Source of the DNA: Ruminococcus flavefaciens
Lineage (GTDB): Bacteria > Bacillota > Clostridia > Oscillospirales > Ruminococcaceae
Length of the DNA: 64,000 nucleotides
Direction: 5' to 3'
Assembly (NCBI GenBank): GCA_902760805.1
Contig: CACWHY010000003.1
Coordinates: 1 to 64,000 of the forward strand
Shown: piece after piece, positions 56,077 to 64,000 of the stretch
Position numbering within the stretch: the stretch's first letter is position 1
How the letters are laid out: every line of letters starts with the position of its first letter
Program-made: the position numbers and the translations under genes
The notes under the pieces: generated by a model
What the model saw: only the letters and a program-made list of their open reading frames with translations
What the model was told of the DNA's origin: nothing
The model's database searches: none

Positions 56077-58200
56077 TTGAAAGCTCTTTCCGATACCATA
56101 AGATCTATCGCCGTTGTTCTCATGGTGGTCTTTCTGGCTGTGCTCACAGGCATGAGGCTGATGAAGATCCAGATCGTCGGCGGCGAGGACATCGTTACTC
56201 CAAAAAAATACGGCCCTGACGCCGTTACCTACACCCGGGAGGTGGCCTCCACAAGAGGCGAGATCGTTGACCTGAGAGGAAATGTCATCATCGCCAACGA
56301 CACTCGCTGCGACCTTGTGCTGCAAAAGGCCTTCTTCCCCGATGATCTGGCTGAGGGCAACAAGACTCTTCTTGCCCTGTACAACGCCCTTGCTCAGCGA
56401 GGCTATGAGTTCAAGGAGAGCATCCCGATCACTAAGGACTCGCCCTACGTTTTCACCGTGAATGACGCCTCCGAGATCGTGGAAAAGCTCAACCTCAACG
56501 TTTACGCAACTGCTGAGAACTGCATCGACAAGCTGATCTCAGACTATCAGATCTCCGAGGACTATTCTGAGGAGGAACAGCGCATCATCGCCGGTATGCG
56601 CTACGAAATGCTGGCTAAGGACTTCTCCCTCAGCAACGACCTGCTCCTCGCCGAGGACGTGGACGAGACAACTGTAGTCGAAATGAAGGAGCTCAGCAAC
56701 TTCTACCGAGGGATCGAGGCCGTTGACGCCTCTGAGAGAGTCATCGTCCGGGGAGATATCCTCCCACATGAGATCGGTACCGTTGGCCCGATCTACGCCG
56801 AGGAATACGAAGAGCTCAAGGAACAGGGCTACGCTCTCAATGACGTTGTTGGCAAAAGCGGCATCGAGCTTGCTATGGAGAAGGAGCTCCGTGGACAGAG
56901 CGGCACCGAAGAGGTCACCATTGTGGACGGCTCTATCGCAGATGTCCGCACTGTAGATGAGACTGTTCCCGGTCAGACCGTCAAGCTCACTGTTGACGGC
57001 GCTTATCAGCTGAAATTACAGGGGATCCTGGACAACTTCCTGAAAAACTACGGCTACTATAAGGGAAATAAAGTCAATAAGGGCGCTCTTGTGGTGCTGG
57101 ACGCTAAGTCAGGAGCAGTCAGAGGAATGGCTACGGCTCCCACCTATAACCTGAAGGACTTCGCCGAAAACTACGATGCCCTTCTCAATGCGGAGAACTC
57201 CCCTATGTTCAACCGCTGCACCTGGGGACAGTACCTCCCCGGCTCGACTTTCAAGACGATCACAGCCACCGCCGGCCTTAACGAAGGCGTTGTGAACGGC
57301 GAGACTTCCTTCGTCTGCAACAGGAACTATGAGTTCTTCGGCCAGCCCTATCAGTGTACCGGTCAGCACGGTCCTATCGCTGTCCGCCGGGCTATCGAGG
57401 TCTCCTGCAACATCTACTTCTATGAGGTCTCACGAAATCTGGGCATCGACAACATAACAAAGTACGCCAAGCTCTACGGCCTGGGCTCAAGCCTTGGCCT
57501 GGAAACAGGCGATGCACCAGGCTTCCTTTGTAACCCTGAGACCTTCGCTGAGCGTGGCCAGCCCTGGTACATCGGTTACGTTATCCAGGCCGGTATCGGT
57601 AACCAGGACTGCGGATTTACTCCCCTCCAGCTGGCAAACGTGGCCTGCACTATCGCAAATCGTGGCAAGCGCTATAAGCCCTATCTGGTGGACAGCCTGT
57701 ACACCTACGGATCAGGAGAGCTCACCAAGAAGACCGAGCCTACAGTTGCCGAACAGATCAGCCTCAACATGGAGGACCTGTACGACTACATCATCGGCGG
57801 AATGATCGACGCCTCCCACAATGTCCCTGTGGCAGCCTATTCCCTGTCAAACCTGGGCTTCGACGTAGCGATCAAGACCGGTACTCCTCAGACCGATATG
57901 AGCGACCTGAGCAAGCAGAACTCAGTGTTCATCGGATTTGCTCCCGCCAACGACCCTGAGATCGCATTCGCCGGAGTTATCGAGGGCGGTGAGTATTCAA
58001 AGTACATGATCCGTGACATTATCCTGGCTTATCAGGAGTGCTATGGACTTGCAGGCGTTAAGCCCACTGCAAAGCTTCCTCCGGAGAACAGAGAAGGAAC
58101 TACCTCGGCTGCTACCACCACCGGAACAACTGCTTCCGGCCAGCCTGCCTCCACTACTGACACAACTACAACCGCTGCGGTAACTACCACAGCCAACTAG
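56077..58200 (+). CDS. mrdA: Class B penicillin-binding protein 2 (MrdA type)
   Basis: 707 residues: cytoplasmic start, one membrane helix (about 10-30), a dimerisation/pedestal domain (about 50-330) and a transpeptidase domain with Ser390-x-x-Lys393 (PGSTFK), VSCNIYF (SxN) and IKTGTPQT (KTG). It has no PASTA domains; the last 40 residues are Thr/Ala-rich. By position after mreBCD it is the elongasome transpeptidase, partner of a RodA, which is not in the window. The start is TTG 56077, six bases after GGAGG. Confidence 0.94.
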   Translation: MKALSDTIRSIAVVLMVVFLAVLTGMRLMKIQIVGGEDIVTPKKYGPDAVTYTREVASTRGEIVDLRGNVIIANDTRCDLVLQKAFFPDDLAEGNKTLLALYNALAQRGYEFKESIPITKDSPYVFTVNDASEIVEKLNLNVYATAENCIDKLISDYQISEDYSEEEQRIIAGMRYEMLAKDFSLSNDLLLAEDVDETTVVEMKELSNFYRGIEAVDASERVIVRGDILPHEIGTVGPIYAEEYEELKEQGYALNDVVGKSGIELAMEKELRGQSGTEEVTIVDGSIADVRTVDETVPGQTVKLTVDGAYQLKLQGILDNFLKNYGYYKGNKVNKGALVVLDAKSGAVRGMATAPTYNLKDFAENYDALLNAENSPMFNRCTWGQYLPGSTFKTITATAGLNEGVVNGETSFVCNRNYEFFGQPYQCTGQHGPIAVRRAIEVSCNIYFYEVSRNLGIDNITKYAKLYGLGSSLGLETGDAPGFLCNPETFAERGQPWYIGYVIQAGIGNQDCGFTPLQLANVACTIANRGKRYKPYLVDSLYTYGSGELTKKTEPTVAEQISLNMEDLYDYIIGGMIDASHNVPVAAYSLSNLGFDVAIKTGTPQTDMSDLSKQNSVFIGFAPANDPEIAFAGVIEGGEYSKYMIRDIILAYQECYGLAGVKPTAKLPPENREGTTSAATTTGTTASGQPASTTDTTTTAAVTTTAN

Positions 58201-58295
58201 ATCCAAAAGATCGGGCGGACGAAATGTCCGCCTTTTTTTCGCTTGCTGGTATGATCGGGGATTTTCCGTCAACAATACTGACGGAGGTGTTAAAC

Positions 58296-59078
58296 GTGAA
58301 GAAAAATTTCTTTTCCGATAAGAAAAAAAGCCCCAAGGGCTTCTATGCAGCTCTTGGCATAAGCGCAGTCATGGTGGGCTCGGCTTGCTTTTTCGCCTAT
58401 GATCAGGGGCAGAAGCTCACCGAGGAATTCCGGGCTCAGACCAGCACTGACAGCGAAGCGCCGGTGGGAGGCAGAGTCACCGGTATACCCAAGGCCACCG
58501 CTCCGGCTGTTAGAGCTACCACCGCAGCCCCCTCGACCCGTGCTGCAATGGTGACGGCTCCCCCGAGGACGACTTCGGCTGCTCCCGTCATCGCAGCAGA
58601 GCCTGCACAGGAGACCGCCGCTGAGGAGCCGCCGGAAGAGCTGGCCGCTGCCGCTGTAAAGCTGGAGGACGTTAAGCCTCCGCTGGCCGACATGACCAAC
58701 ATCATTCAGCCATTCAGCGGCAAGGATCTGGTGAAAAACGAGACTACCGGCTCCTGGCAGACCCACAACGGCACTGACATCGCTGCGGAGGTGGGAGCGG
58801 AGGTCTTTGCAGTTTCCGCCGGTGAGATAAGCGCTGTGATATGCGACCCCCTCTGGGGAGTTACCGTAGAGCTTGACCACAAAAACGGCTTCATTACCAG
58901 GTATTGCGGCCTTGCGGCTGACCTTTGCGTCCAGCAGGGAGACACGGTCTCCGGCGGCGACCTGATCGGGACTGTGGGAGATACTGCCGACATCGAGAGC
59001 GCCCTTGCTCCTCATCTGCACATCGAGGTGCTCCATAACAGCGCCTACATCGACCCTGTAAGCGCATTCAAGTCCTAA
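58296..59078 (+). CDS. M23-family (SpoIIQ-like) membrane protein
   Basis: 260 residues: a short basic cytoplasmic N-terminus (KKNFFSDKKKS), one membrane helix (about 18-36), an Ala/Thr/Pro-rich stalk (about 45-125) and a C-terminal LytM/M23 domain (about 160-255). The zinc-binding motifs are intact: HNGTD (His-x3-Asp) and HLHIE (HxH). The domain phrase WQTHNGTDIAAEVGAEVFAVSAG resembles SpoIIQ, the forespore protein that pairs with SpoIIIAH; a general D,D-endopeptidase is the alternative. GTG 58296 lies eight bases after GGAGG. It follows mrdA by about 95 bases and ends in a terminator. Confidence 0.83.
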   Translation: MKKNFFSDKKKSPKGFYAALGISAVMVGSACFFAYDQGQKLTEEFRAQTSTDSEAPVGGRVTGIPKATAPAVRATTAAPSTRAAMVTAPPRTTSAAPVIAAEPAQETAAEEPPEELAAAAVKLEDVKPPLADMTNIIQPFSGKDLVKNETTGSWQTHNGTDIAAEVGAEVFAVSAGEISAVICDPLWGVTVELDHKNGFITRYCGLAADLCVQQGDTVSGGDLIGTVGDTADIESALAPHLHIEVLHNSAYIDPVSAFKS

Positions 59079-59083
59079 TGCTC

Positions 59084-59124
59084 AGCCATAGCGGCTCTGA
59101 CCTCTCGGAGCGCTATGGCTTTTT
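59084..59124 (+). terminator. Terminator after the M23 protein gene
   Basis: Perfect 10-bp stem AGCCATAGCG/CGCTATGGCT (59084-59093 with 59111-59120) followed by TTTT, a few bases after the stop codon. Confidence 0.9.
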
Positions 59125-59125
59125 G

Positions 59126-59154
59126 TTGACATTGGAGCTGTATCGTGCTATAAT
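59126..59154 (+). promoter_or_regulatory. Consensus promoter of the DUF2262-like membrane protein gene
   Basis: TTGACA (59126-59131), 17-base spacer, TATAAT (59149-59154) with TGC before the -10: a full consensus with extended -10, among the strongest-looking promoters in the window. Confidence 0.82.
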
Positions 59155-59186
59155 TGGTCTTGAAAATCAACAGAAGGTGTGGTAAA

Positions 59187-60176
59187 ATGGCAAAAAAAAC
59201 TCATTCGATACCAGTTCTCCTCATTGCGGTCCTGGCAGCAGTAGGCGCTTTGATCTCCTTTGCAGGAGGACTTTTCTCCTCGTGTGCTCTTATCGGCAAA
59301 AAGATCGTCTGCACGGAAGAGGTCATTGGGATAGTTTATGAAGTTTCCAAGGATCTGGAGGTAAGCGATGATCCGGCGGCGGTGAAATTCCTGGAAAGCT
59401 CCGGAAATAAGCCGAAAATGCACCTGCGTGTGTCTACAGACGGCGTTTTCACCAGGAAAAACCTCTACGCCACCTCCAAGGAGCATGAAGTCCCGGGCTC
59501 ACAGCTTACGATCCACTATTCCGCCAAAAACCCGGATAATTACTACATATACAACTGGTGGAGCCTTTTTCTGCCGCCGATCATATTCACTCTGATCACC
59601 GGCATCATAAGCGCTCTGCTGCTCCAATTCCTCATAAACGACCGCAGAGCCCGCAATTCCGAGGCTGAGATCGACTCTCAGGAGACTCAAGCAGATCCCA
59701 TTCCCCAGGACGACAGGATCTATTTCGACTCGCCCTATGCCAGCTTTATCTACTGCGAGTCCGATGAGAGTTACTACGAAGCCGAGATCGACTGGCCCTA
59801 TAATCCCATAAACGACGAGGTCAAGCTGACGATGTGCTTCGATTCGGACACTCCGGATATGGATAGCCCCAATGAGTGCTATATGAGAGCCGCCAAGCTC
59901 CTTGAGGACAAGCAGCGCACTGACCATGAGGTCAAGAAGCTGGTCACGGACTTCTTCATGGCAAGGCCTGAGCTGCTCACAGAGGGCGCAACTGCGGAGA
60001 GCACCATGGAAGGCCTTTCGCTGACCTCTATCTCCGTTCACAAAAACGGCGAGACTGAGCTGGGCTTCTACTCCTCCCTTACGATCTGCGCAGACAACAT
60101 CATGGTGATCTATAAGCCCGACGGCAAAAAGTCGATCAGCTATCGCACTGACCAGGAGTATACCGAAGAGGTCTGA
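59187..60176 (+). CDS. Membrane protein with DUF2262-like cytosolic domain, function unknown
   Basis: 329 residues. Two membrane helices (about 8-30 and 125-150) enclose an extracytoplasmic loop of about 90 residues that resembles DUF3592-type loops (VIGIVYEVSKD-LRVST-HEVPGSQLTIHYSAKNPDNYYIYN). The C-terminal 150 residues are cytosolic; the region with YYEAEIDWPYNPINDEVKLTM, then MEGLSLTSISVHKNGETELGFYSS, is reminiscent of DUF2262, whose function is unknown. ATG 59187 is chosen because a consensus promoter overlaps the longer frame's start, and AGAAGGTG lies upstream. No operon partner is present. Confidence 0.6.
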   Translation: MAKKTHSIPVLLIAVLAAVGALISFAGGLFSSCALIGKKIVCTEEVIGIVYEVSKDLEVSDDPAAVKFLESSGNKPKMHLRVSTDGVFTRKNLYATSKEHEVPGSQLTIHYSAKNPDNYYIYNWWSLFLPPIIFTLITGIISALLLQFLINDRRARNSEAEIDSQETQADPIPQDDRIYFDSPYASFIYCESDESYYEAEIDWPYNPINDEVKLTMCFDSDTPDMDSPNECYMRAAKLLEDKQRTDHEVKKLVTDFFMARPELLTEGATAESTMEGLSLTSISVHKNGETELGFYSSLTICADNIMVIYKPDGKKSISYRTDQEYTEEV

Positions 60177-60207
60177 TCTAAAACTTACACAGATCGGAAT
60201 TTGTCGA

Positions 60208-60271
60208 GGCTGATGCCCACATCAGCCCGATAGTTCAACGTGAAGGCACGGGGCGATGCAGGCATCGCCCC
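60208..60271. repeat. Pair of hairpins, possible dispersed intergenic repeat
   Basis: Two perfect hairpins in tandem: GGCTGATG/CATCAGCC (60208-60227) and GGGGCGATGC/GCATCGCCCC (60250-60271). The second, with the following CTACA, looks like the GC-rich intergenic repeats scattered in many Clostridial genomes. Only one copy is in this window, so this cannot be confirmed here. Confidence 0.4.
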
Positions 60272-60329
60272 CTACATTTCAAATTCACCGTATATGCTCA
60301 GATCCTGATCTATCTTATCGGTCACGAAC

Positions 60330-60369
60330 AAAGCCCCGAAGCACTTCTTTGTAACGCTTCGGGGCTTTT
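60330..60369 (-). terminator. Terminator after xylB
   Basis: Perfect 13-bp stem AAAGCCCCGAAGC/GCTTCGGGGCTTT with a 13-base loop, A-rich and T-rich on the two sides, about ten bases after the xylB stop. Confidence 0.88.
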
Positions 60370-60381
60370 CTTTACTTTATA

Positions 60382-61905
60382 TCAGAGCGCTGCCAGCTTG
60401 GCGAAGCTGCTCTTCAGTGCCGGATAGATCTCACGGTAGAGCTGGTAGAACTTCTCGTACTCCGGAACATTTGCCGGGTCGGGAGACTGTACCTTGTCAA
60501 CGCCCACGATCTGTGAGCAGGCCTCAGGAACACTGCTGTAGAGCCCTGCACCAACGCTTGCCAGGATAGCAACTCCCAGAGCCGGACCCTCCTTAGAGGC
60601 GGCTGTCTTTACCTCGCAGTTGTACAGGTCAGCCAGCATGGATCTCCACAGAGGAGAGGATCCACCGCCGCCGCAGGCCATCATGTCGCTTACGCTGATG
60701 TTCATTTCACGGAACACCTCAACGCAGTCTCTCAGTGAATAGGTCACGCCCTCCATTACCGCACGGAGCATATCCCGGCGTGTGTGGATAGCGGAAAGTC
60801 CGAAGAAAACTCCTCTTGCGTCAGGGTCAAGGTGGGGAGTTCTCTCGCCCATAAGGTAGGGCAGGTACAGCAGGCGGTTTGCGCCCACAGGCACCTTCTC
60901 AGCCTGCTTGTCCATAAGGTAATACTCGTCAACGCCCATGAGCTTGGCGGTCTCCTTCTCAGTCATGCAGAAGTTGTCCCTAAACCACTTCAGGGAAAGT
61001 CCTGCGCCCTGAGTAACGCCCATAACGTGCCATGCTCCGGGAACAGCAGCGCAGCAGGTGTGGACTCTGCCGGCCTGGTCGATGGAGATATTTGAGGTAT
61101 GTGCAAAAACTACACCTGAGGTACCGATCGTGGTGAAGGCCTTGCCGTCCTCAACAACGCCTGTTCCAACAGCAGCAGCGGCATTGTCACCGGCACCGCC
61201 TACTACGATAGTTCCCTCGCAGAGCCCCAGCTCCTCAGCCATAGCCTTGGTCAGGCCGCCTGTTACCTCGCAGCTCTCATAGACCTTGCCCAGCCAGCTC
61301 TTGTCGATCTCGAAGGCGGAGAGCAGCTCGTCTGACCACTTTCTGTTCGGTACATCGAGCAACTGCATTCCGGAGGCATCAGAAACCTCAGTTGCGAACT
61401 CGCCGGTAAGGATAAATCGCAGGTAGTCCTTGGGCAGCAGGATGTGAGCCACCTTGGAGTAGATCTCAGGCTCGTTGTTCTTTACCCACAGGATCTTAGC
61501 GGCAGTCCAGCCGGTAAGGGCAGGGTTTGCAGTGATCTGCACCAGCTTCTCACGGCCAACTGTGGCATTCATCTGCTCCACTTCAGCGGCAGTTCTCTGG
61601 TCGCACCAGATAATTGACGGACGCAGCACATTGCAGTCCTTATCCAGCATTACTAGGCCGTGCATCTGGCCGGAGATACCGATGCCCTTCACGTCCTCCT
61701 TCTTCACGCCGCTCTGAGCCATGACAGCCTTGATAGTGCCTGTCATTGCGTTGGCCCAGTCAGAGGGCAGCTGCTCTGCATAGCCGTTTTTCGGCTGATA
61801 CATGGGGTATTCTATGGTCTTGGAGGCGATAACGCTTCCCTTTTCGTCAAAGAGGACTGTCTTTGTACCGCTGGTACCGCAGTCCACACCGATAATGTAT
61901 GACAT
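60382..61905 (-). CDS. xylB: Xylulokinase
   Basis: 507 residues, an FGGY-family sugar kinase that phosphorylates D-xylulose. The ATP-binding start IIGVDCGTSGTKTVLFDEKG, the substrate region GISGQMHGLVMLD with IIWCDQRT, and the C-terminal ACGGGGSSPLWRSMLAD are typical. With xylose isomerase (xylA) it channels xylose into the pentose phosphate pathway. ATG 61905 lies seven bases after AGGAG; the longer TTG start overlaps that site. An A+T-rich membrane gene lies between it and xylA, so the usual xylA-xylB operon is split. Confidence 0.96.
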   Translation of the reverse strand: MSYIIGVDCGTSGTKTVLFDEKGSVIASKTIEYPMYQPKNGYAEQLPSDWANAMTGTIKAVMAQSGVKKEDVKGIGISGQMHGLVMLDKDCNVLRPSIIWCDQRTAAEVEQMNATVGREKLVQITANPALTGWTAAKILWVKNNEPEIYSKVAHILLPKDYLRFILTGEFATEVSDASGMQLLDVPNRKWSDELLSAFEIDKSWLGKVYESCEVTGGLTKAMAEELGLCEGTIVVGGAGDNAAAAVGTGVVEDGKAFTTIGTSGVVFAHTSNISIDQAGRVHTCCAAVPGAWHVMGVTQGAGLSLKWFRDNFCMTEKETAKLMGVDEYYLMDKQAEKVPVGANRLLYLPYLMGERTPHLDPDARGVFFGLSAIHTRRDMLRAVMEGVTYSLRDCVEVFREMNISVSDMMACGGGGSSPLWRSMLADLYNCEVKTAASKEGPALGVAILASVGAGLYSSVPEACSQIVGVDKVQSPDPANVPEYEKFYQLYREIYPALKSSFAKLAAL

Positions 61906-61946
61906 TTTCAAACTCCTTTCGTTACTGGGATAAATCAGAATTTATA

Positions 61947-62441
61947 TTACTTCTTCGCAATAAAATTCATATATCCATTTATAGTATGAATTGCAAAAAA
62001 TAATGCTGCTGTCAAAACCAACGGGTAATTTTGTTTCCACAATCCGAAACATAAATAGTAAAGCGGAACGACCGCAATTTGACTTATTACTATCACCCAA
62101 CTGATTTGATGCCCGGTATAATATAACGTCCATCCGATAAAATTTATGAATATCATGACAAGGGTCGATACAAAAAACACTTTATCTCTTGTTGTTTCTA
62201 TTGAGAAAAAGCCTACATCATCTCTAACGATCAGCATCAATAAAACCATTGAAAGCATACCAAACACGCCTTGTATGATCTGGATGCATTTCAATTCATT
62301 TTGCATATTCATTATTGGATTTGATTCAGGTTTAACTAATGGCATTATTATATACGGGATCTCTTGTATCACGAATGCAATAATTCCAATAAATGATATC
62401 CCTAAATAATAGTTCTTAAAAAGATGAGCAATTTTTATCAC
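61947..62441 (-). CDS. Hypothetical membrane protein, A+T-rich, inserted between xylA and xylB
   Basis: 164 residues, not recognised. Five hydrophobic segments are visible (about 12-36, 57-73, 88-107, 112-132 and 137-157), with IAFVIQEIPYIIMPLVKPES as the first loop region, so it is an integral membrane protein. The DNA is clearly more A+T-rich than the genes on either side and uses A/T-ending codons freely, which suggests recent transfer. Start is GTG 62441 with GAGGAT upstream, a weak choice. xylA has its own terminator before it; no promoter of its own is obvious. Confidence 0.6.
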   Translation of the reverse strand: MIKIAHLFKNYYLGISFIGIIAFVIQEIPYIIMPLVKPESNPIMNMQNELKCIQIIQGVFGMLSMVLLMLIVRDDVGFFSIETTRDKVFFVSTLVMIFINFIGWTLYYTGHQISWVIVISQIAVVPLYYLCFGLWKQNYPLVLTAALFFAIHTINGYMNFIAKK

Positions 62442-62512
62442 TATATAATTATCCTCTTTTAATTCATAAATTCCAATCGGTCACAGCATAACACCAAAAC
62501 AAAAGAAACGCC

Positions 62513-62543
62513 CGGACGCCGTCCCCTCGGGGAGAGGCGTCCG
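62513..62543 (-). terminator. Terminator after xylA
   Basis: Perfect 8-bp stem CGGACGCC/GGCGTCCG (62513-62520 with 62536-62543) followed on the minus strand by GGCGTTTCTTTTGTTTT, about 20 bases after the xylA stop. Confidence 0.8.
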
Positions 62544-62563
62544 AACGTCCCTTACAGTTATTC

Positions 62564-63886
62564 TTACAGGCTGAACATGATGTTGTTGATGATAGCCTCA
62601 AGCATCTCCTGACGTCCGCTGGAGAGTGAGTCTGTTACCTCGCCCTTCTCCAGAGCGTACTTCTCAAGCTCAGCGAAGCCCACCTTGCCGTCGATGATGT
62701 CCTTGCCGATGCCTGTTGTCCAGGAAGCATATCTGTCGTCAACGAACTTGTCGATGCGTCCGTCGTCGATGATCTTCTGAGCGATCCTCAGACCAAGAGC
62801 AAATGTATCCATACCGGCGATGTAGCTGTGGAAGATGTCCTCAGGTGTGAAGGAGCCTCTTCTTGCCTTGGAGTCGAAGTTCAGACCGCCGTTTGTGAAG
62901 CCGCCTGCCTTGAGCACCTCATACATACAAAGAGCTGCGTCGTAGATGTTTGTGGGGAACTGGTCAGTATCCCAGCCCAGAAGCGGATCGCCCTGGTTAG
63001 CGTCGATAGAGCCGAAGAAGCCGTTGTCTCTTGCAACTCTCAGCTCATGCTGGAAGGTGTGCTGAGCCAGAGTAGCGTGGTTAGCCTCGATGTTCATCTT
63101 GAAATCCTTGTCAAGGCCGTACTTGCGCAGGAAGCCAAGAACTGTAGCAGTATCGAAGTCGTACTGGTGCTTTGTGGGCTCCTTGGGCTTGGGCTCGATG
63201 TAGAAATCGCCCTTGTAGCCGATAGAGCGTGCATACTCAACAGCCATCTTCATCAGACGAGCCATGTTGTCCAGCTCCAGACCCATGTTTGTGTTCAGGA
63301 GAGTCTCATAACCCTCACGGCCGCCCCAGAAAACATAGCCGTTACCGCCCAGCTTTACAGTTGAGTCGATAGCCTTCTTGATCTGAGCAGCAGCATATGC
63401 GAAAACGTCAGCAGAGGGAGATGTGCCGGCGCCGTGCATATATCTGGGATGATCGAAGCACTTAGCAGTACCCCAGAGGCACTTCATGCCTGTCTCGGCC
63501 TGCTTAGCCTTGATGTAGTCAGTTACCTCGTCCAGCTTGGCATTTGTCTCAGCCAGGTCGCCGTACTCGGGAGAAAGGTCTCTGTCGTGGAAGCAGAAAT
63601 ACTCGATAGACAGCTTATCCATGATCTCGAAAGCAGCGTCCACCTTAGCCTTAGCTCTTGCTGTAGGATCAGCCTCGCCCCAGCTCTTGTCAGCGGTACC
63701 AACGCCGAACATATCTGTTCCGTCGCCGCCCATTGTGTGCCACCATGAAAGGGCAAACTTAAGCTGCTCCTTCATAGTCTTGCCGCCGATGATCTCGTCC
63801 GGGTCATAGTACTTGAATGCCAGAGGGTTGGTGGAGTCCTTGCCCTCGTAGGGGATCTTTCCTATGTTCTTGAAAAATTCGCTCAT
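62564..63886 (-). CDS. xylA: Xylose isomerase
   Basis: 440 residues, the length of the long (class II) xylose isomerases of Clostridia and Bacteroidetes, which convert D-xylose to D-xylulose with two divalent metals. Visible are [30 protein letters not shown] with the active-site histidine and aspartates, [31 protein letters not shown] with the metal-binding glutamate, and [24 protein letters not shown] sits five bases before ATG. The promoter and a palindromic operator lie just upstream. Confidence 0.97.
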   Translation of the reverse strand: MSEFFKNIGKIPYEGKDSTNPLAFKYYDPDEIIGGKTMKEQLKFALSWWHTMGGDGTDMFGVGTADKSWGEADPTARAKAKVDAAFEIMDKLSIEYFCFHDRDLSPEYGDLAETNAKLDEVTDYIKAKQAETGMKCLWGTAKCFDHPRYMHGAGTSPSADVFAYAAAQIKKAIDSTVKLGGNGYVFWGGREGYETLLNTNMGLELDNMARLMKMAVEYARSIGYKGDFYIEPKPKEPTKHQYDFDTATVLGFLRKYGLDKDFKMNIEANHATLAQHTFQHELRVARDNGFFGSIDANQGDPLLGWDTDQFPTNIYDAALCMYEVLKAGGFTNGGLNFDSKARRGSFTPEDIFHSYIAGMDTFALGLRIAQKIIDDGRIDKFVDDRYASWTTGIGKDIIDGKVGFAELEKYALEKGEVTDSLSSGRQEMLEAIINNIMFSL

Positions 63887-63910
63887 AATAACCTCCTGAG
63901 TATATTATTT

Positions 63911-63930
63911 AACTTGTACATTAACAAGTT
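63911..63930. promoter_or_regulatory. Palindromic operator of xylA (candidate XylR site)
   Basis: AACTTGTACATTAACAAGTT: perfect 7-bp half-sites AACTTGT/ACAAGTT around six bases, lying just after the predicted transcription start. The shape and place fit a repressor site such as that of a ROK-type XylR, though the match to the Bacillus XylR consensus is only loose. Confidence 0.55.
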
Positions 63931-63939
63931 TTAACCATT

Positions 63940-63945
63940 ATTATA
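63940..63945 (-). promoter_or_regulatory. -10 element of the xylA promoter
   Basis: Minus-strand TATAAT about 55 bases before the xylA start. No good -35 lies at the correct distance, which would fit a promoter that needs an activator. Confidence 0.5.
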
Positions 63946-64000
63946 TCCCCCTACGCGTTCAAATGCGCTAACAATATCTTCTTTTTCTGTCTTTGTCACT

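Noticed and set aside
1-64000. CRISPR array, insertion sequence, prophage or tRNA genes
   Set aside because: No regularly spaced repeats, transposase, integrase, phage structural gene or complete tRNA fold was seen on either strand.

Overview
The window looks like a chromosomal segment of a cellulolytic Ruminococcus-type Firmicute (Oscillospiraceae). The main pointers are a secreted GH9 cellulase ending in a cellulosomal dockerin, a xylose isomerase/xylulokinase pair, two class B sortases, a low-GC-Gram-positive dcw cluster, SpoVG and other Spo-type proteins, and strong AGGAGG ribosome sites with TTGACA/TATAAT promoters. No rRNA, tRNA, CRISPR array, transposase or phage gene was recognised. 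The assignment to Ruminococcus is inference from gene content.

Layout. 1-6.9 kb: LytTR response regulator, Na+/Ca2+ antiporter, ArsB/NhaD-type permease with a cytidylate-kinase-like gene, and an acyl-CoA synthetase with a hotdog thioesterase. 6.9-15 kb (accessory in character): GH9-CBM3c-dockerin cellulase; a membrane-anchored lipase with a second, catalytically dead lipase-like half; a GNAT acetyltransferase; and a three-gene ADP-ribose module made of a MacroD-type macrodomain with a helical C-terminal domain, a von Willebrand A protein and a small R-S-ExE ADP-ribosyltransferase. This module is the best candidate here for an undescribed system. 15-21.7 kb: AraC regulator, 3-methyladenine glycosylase, RqcH, RlmA-like methyltransferase, a TrmK-Nif3 fusion, two small cysteine-rich proteins and a SigH-like sigma factor.

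21.8-37.1 kb is the dcw cluster, transcribed leftward: mraZ-rsmH-ftsL-pbp(PASTA)-murE-mraY-ftsW-murG-murA-ftsQ-ftsZ, then a DivIVA-like coiled-coil gene. murF, murD and ftsA are absent and murC lies apart. A 353-base gap between ftsL and the PBP gene can fold into competing hairpins. 37.5-41.3 kb: two class B sortases followed by a SpoIID/LytB-domain protein whose conserved blocks are circularly permuted. 41.5-44.3 kb: cysteine desulfurase, VOC protein and ThiI, a sulfur-transfer operon. 44.4-47.5 kb: YfhO-type membrane protein and an ADP-ribose-type NUDIX hydrolase.

47.5-53.4 kb: SpoVG, divergent from murC-lexA-zapA-U32 peptidase-dUTPase-DUF4321, in which lexA and a probable LexA operator are tied to cell-wall and division genes. 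53.6-59.1 kb: mreB-mreC-mreD-mrdA and a SpoIIQ-like M23 protein, the elongation machinery. 59.2-63.9 kb: an unrecognised DUF2262-like membrane protein, then the xylose genes xylB and xylA read leftward, with a 20-bp palindrome at the xylA promoter and an A+T-rich membrane gene of foreign appearance between them.
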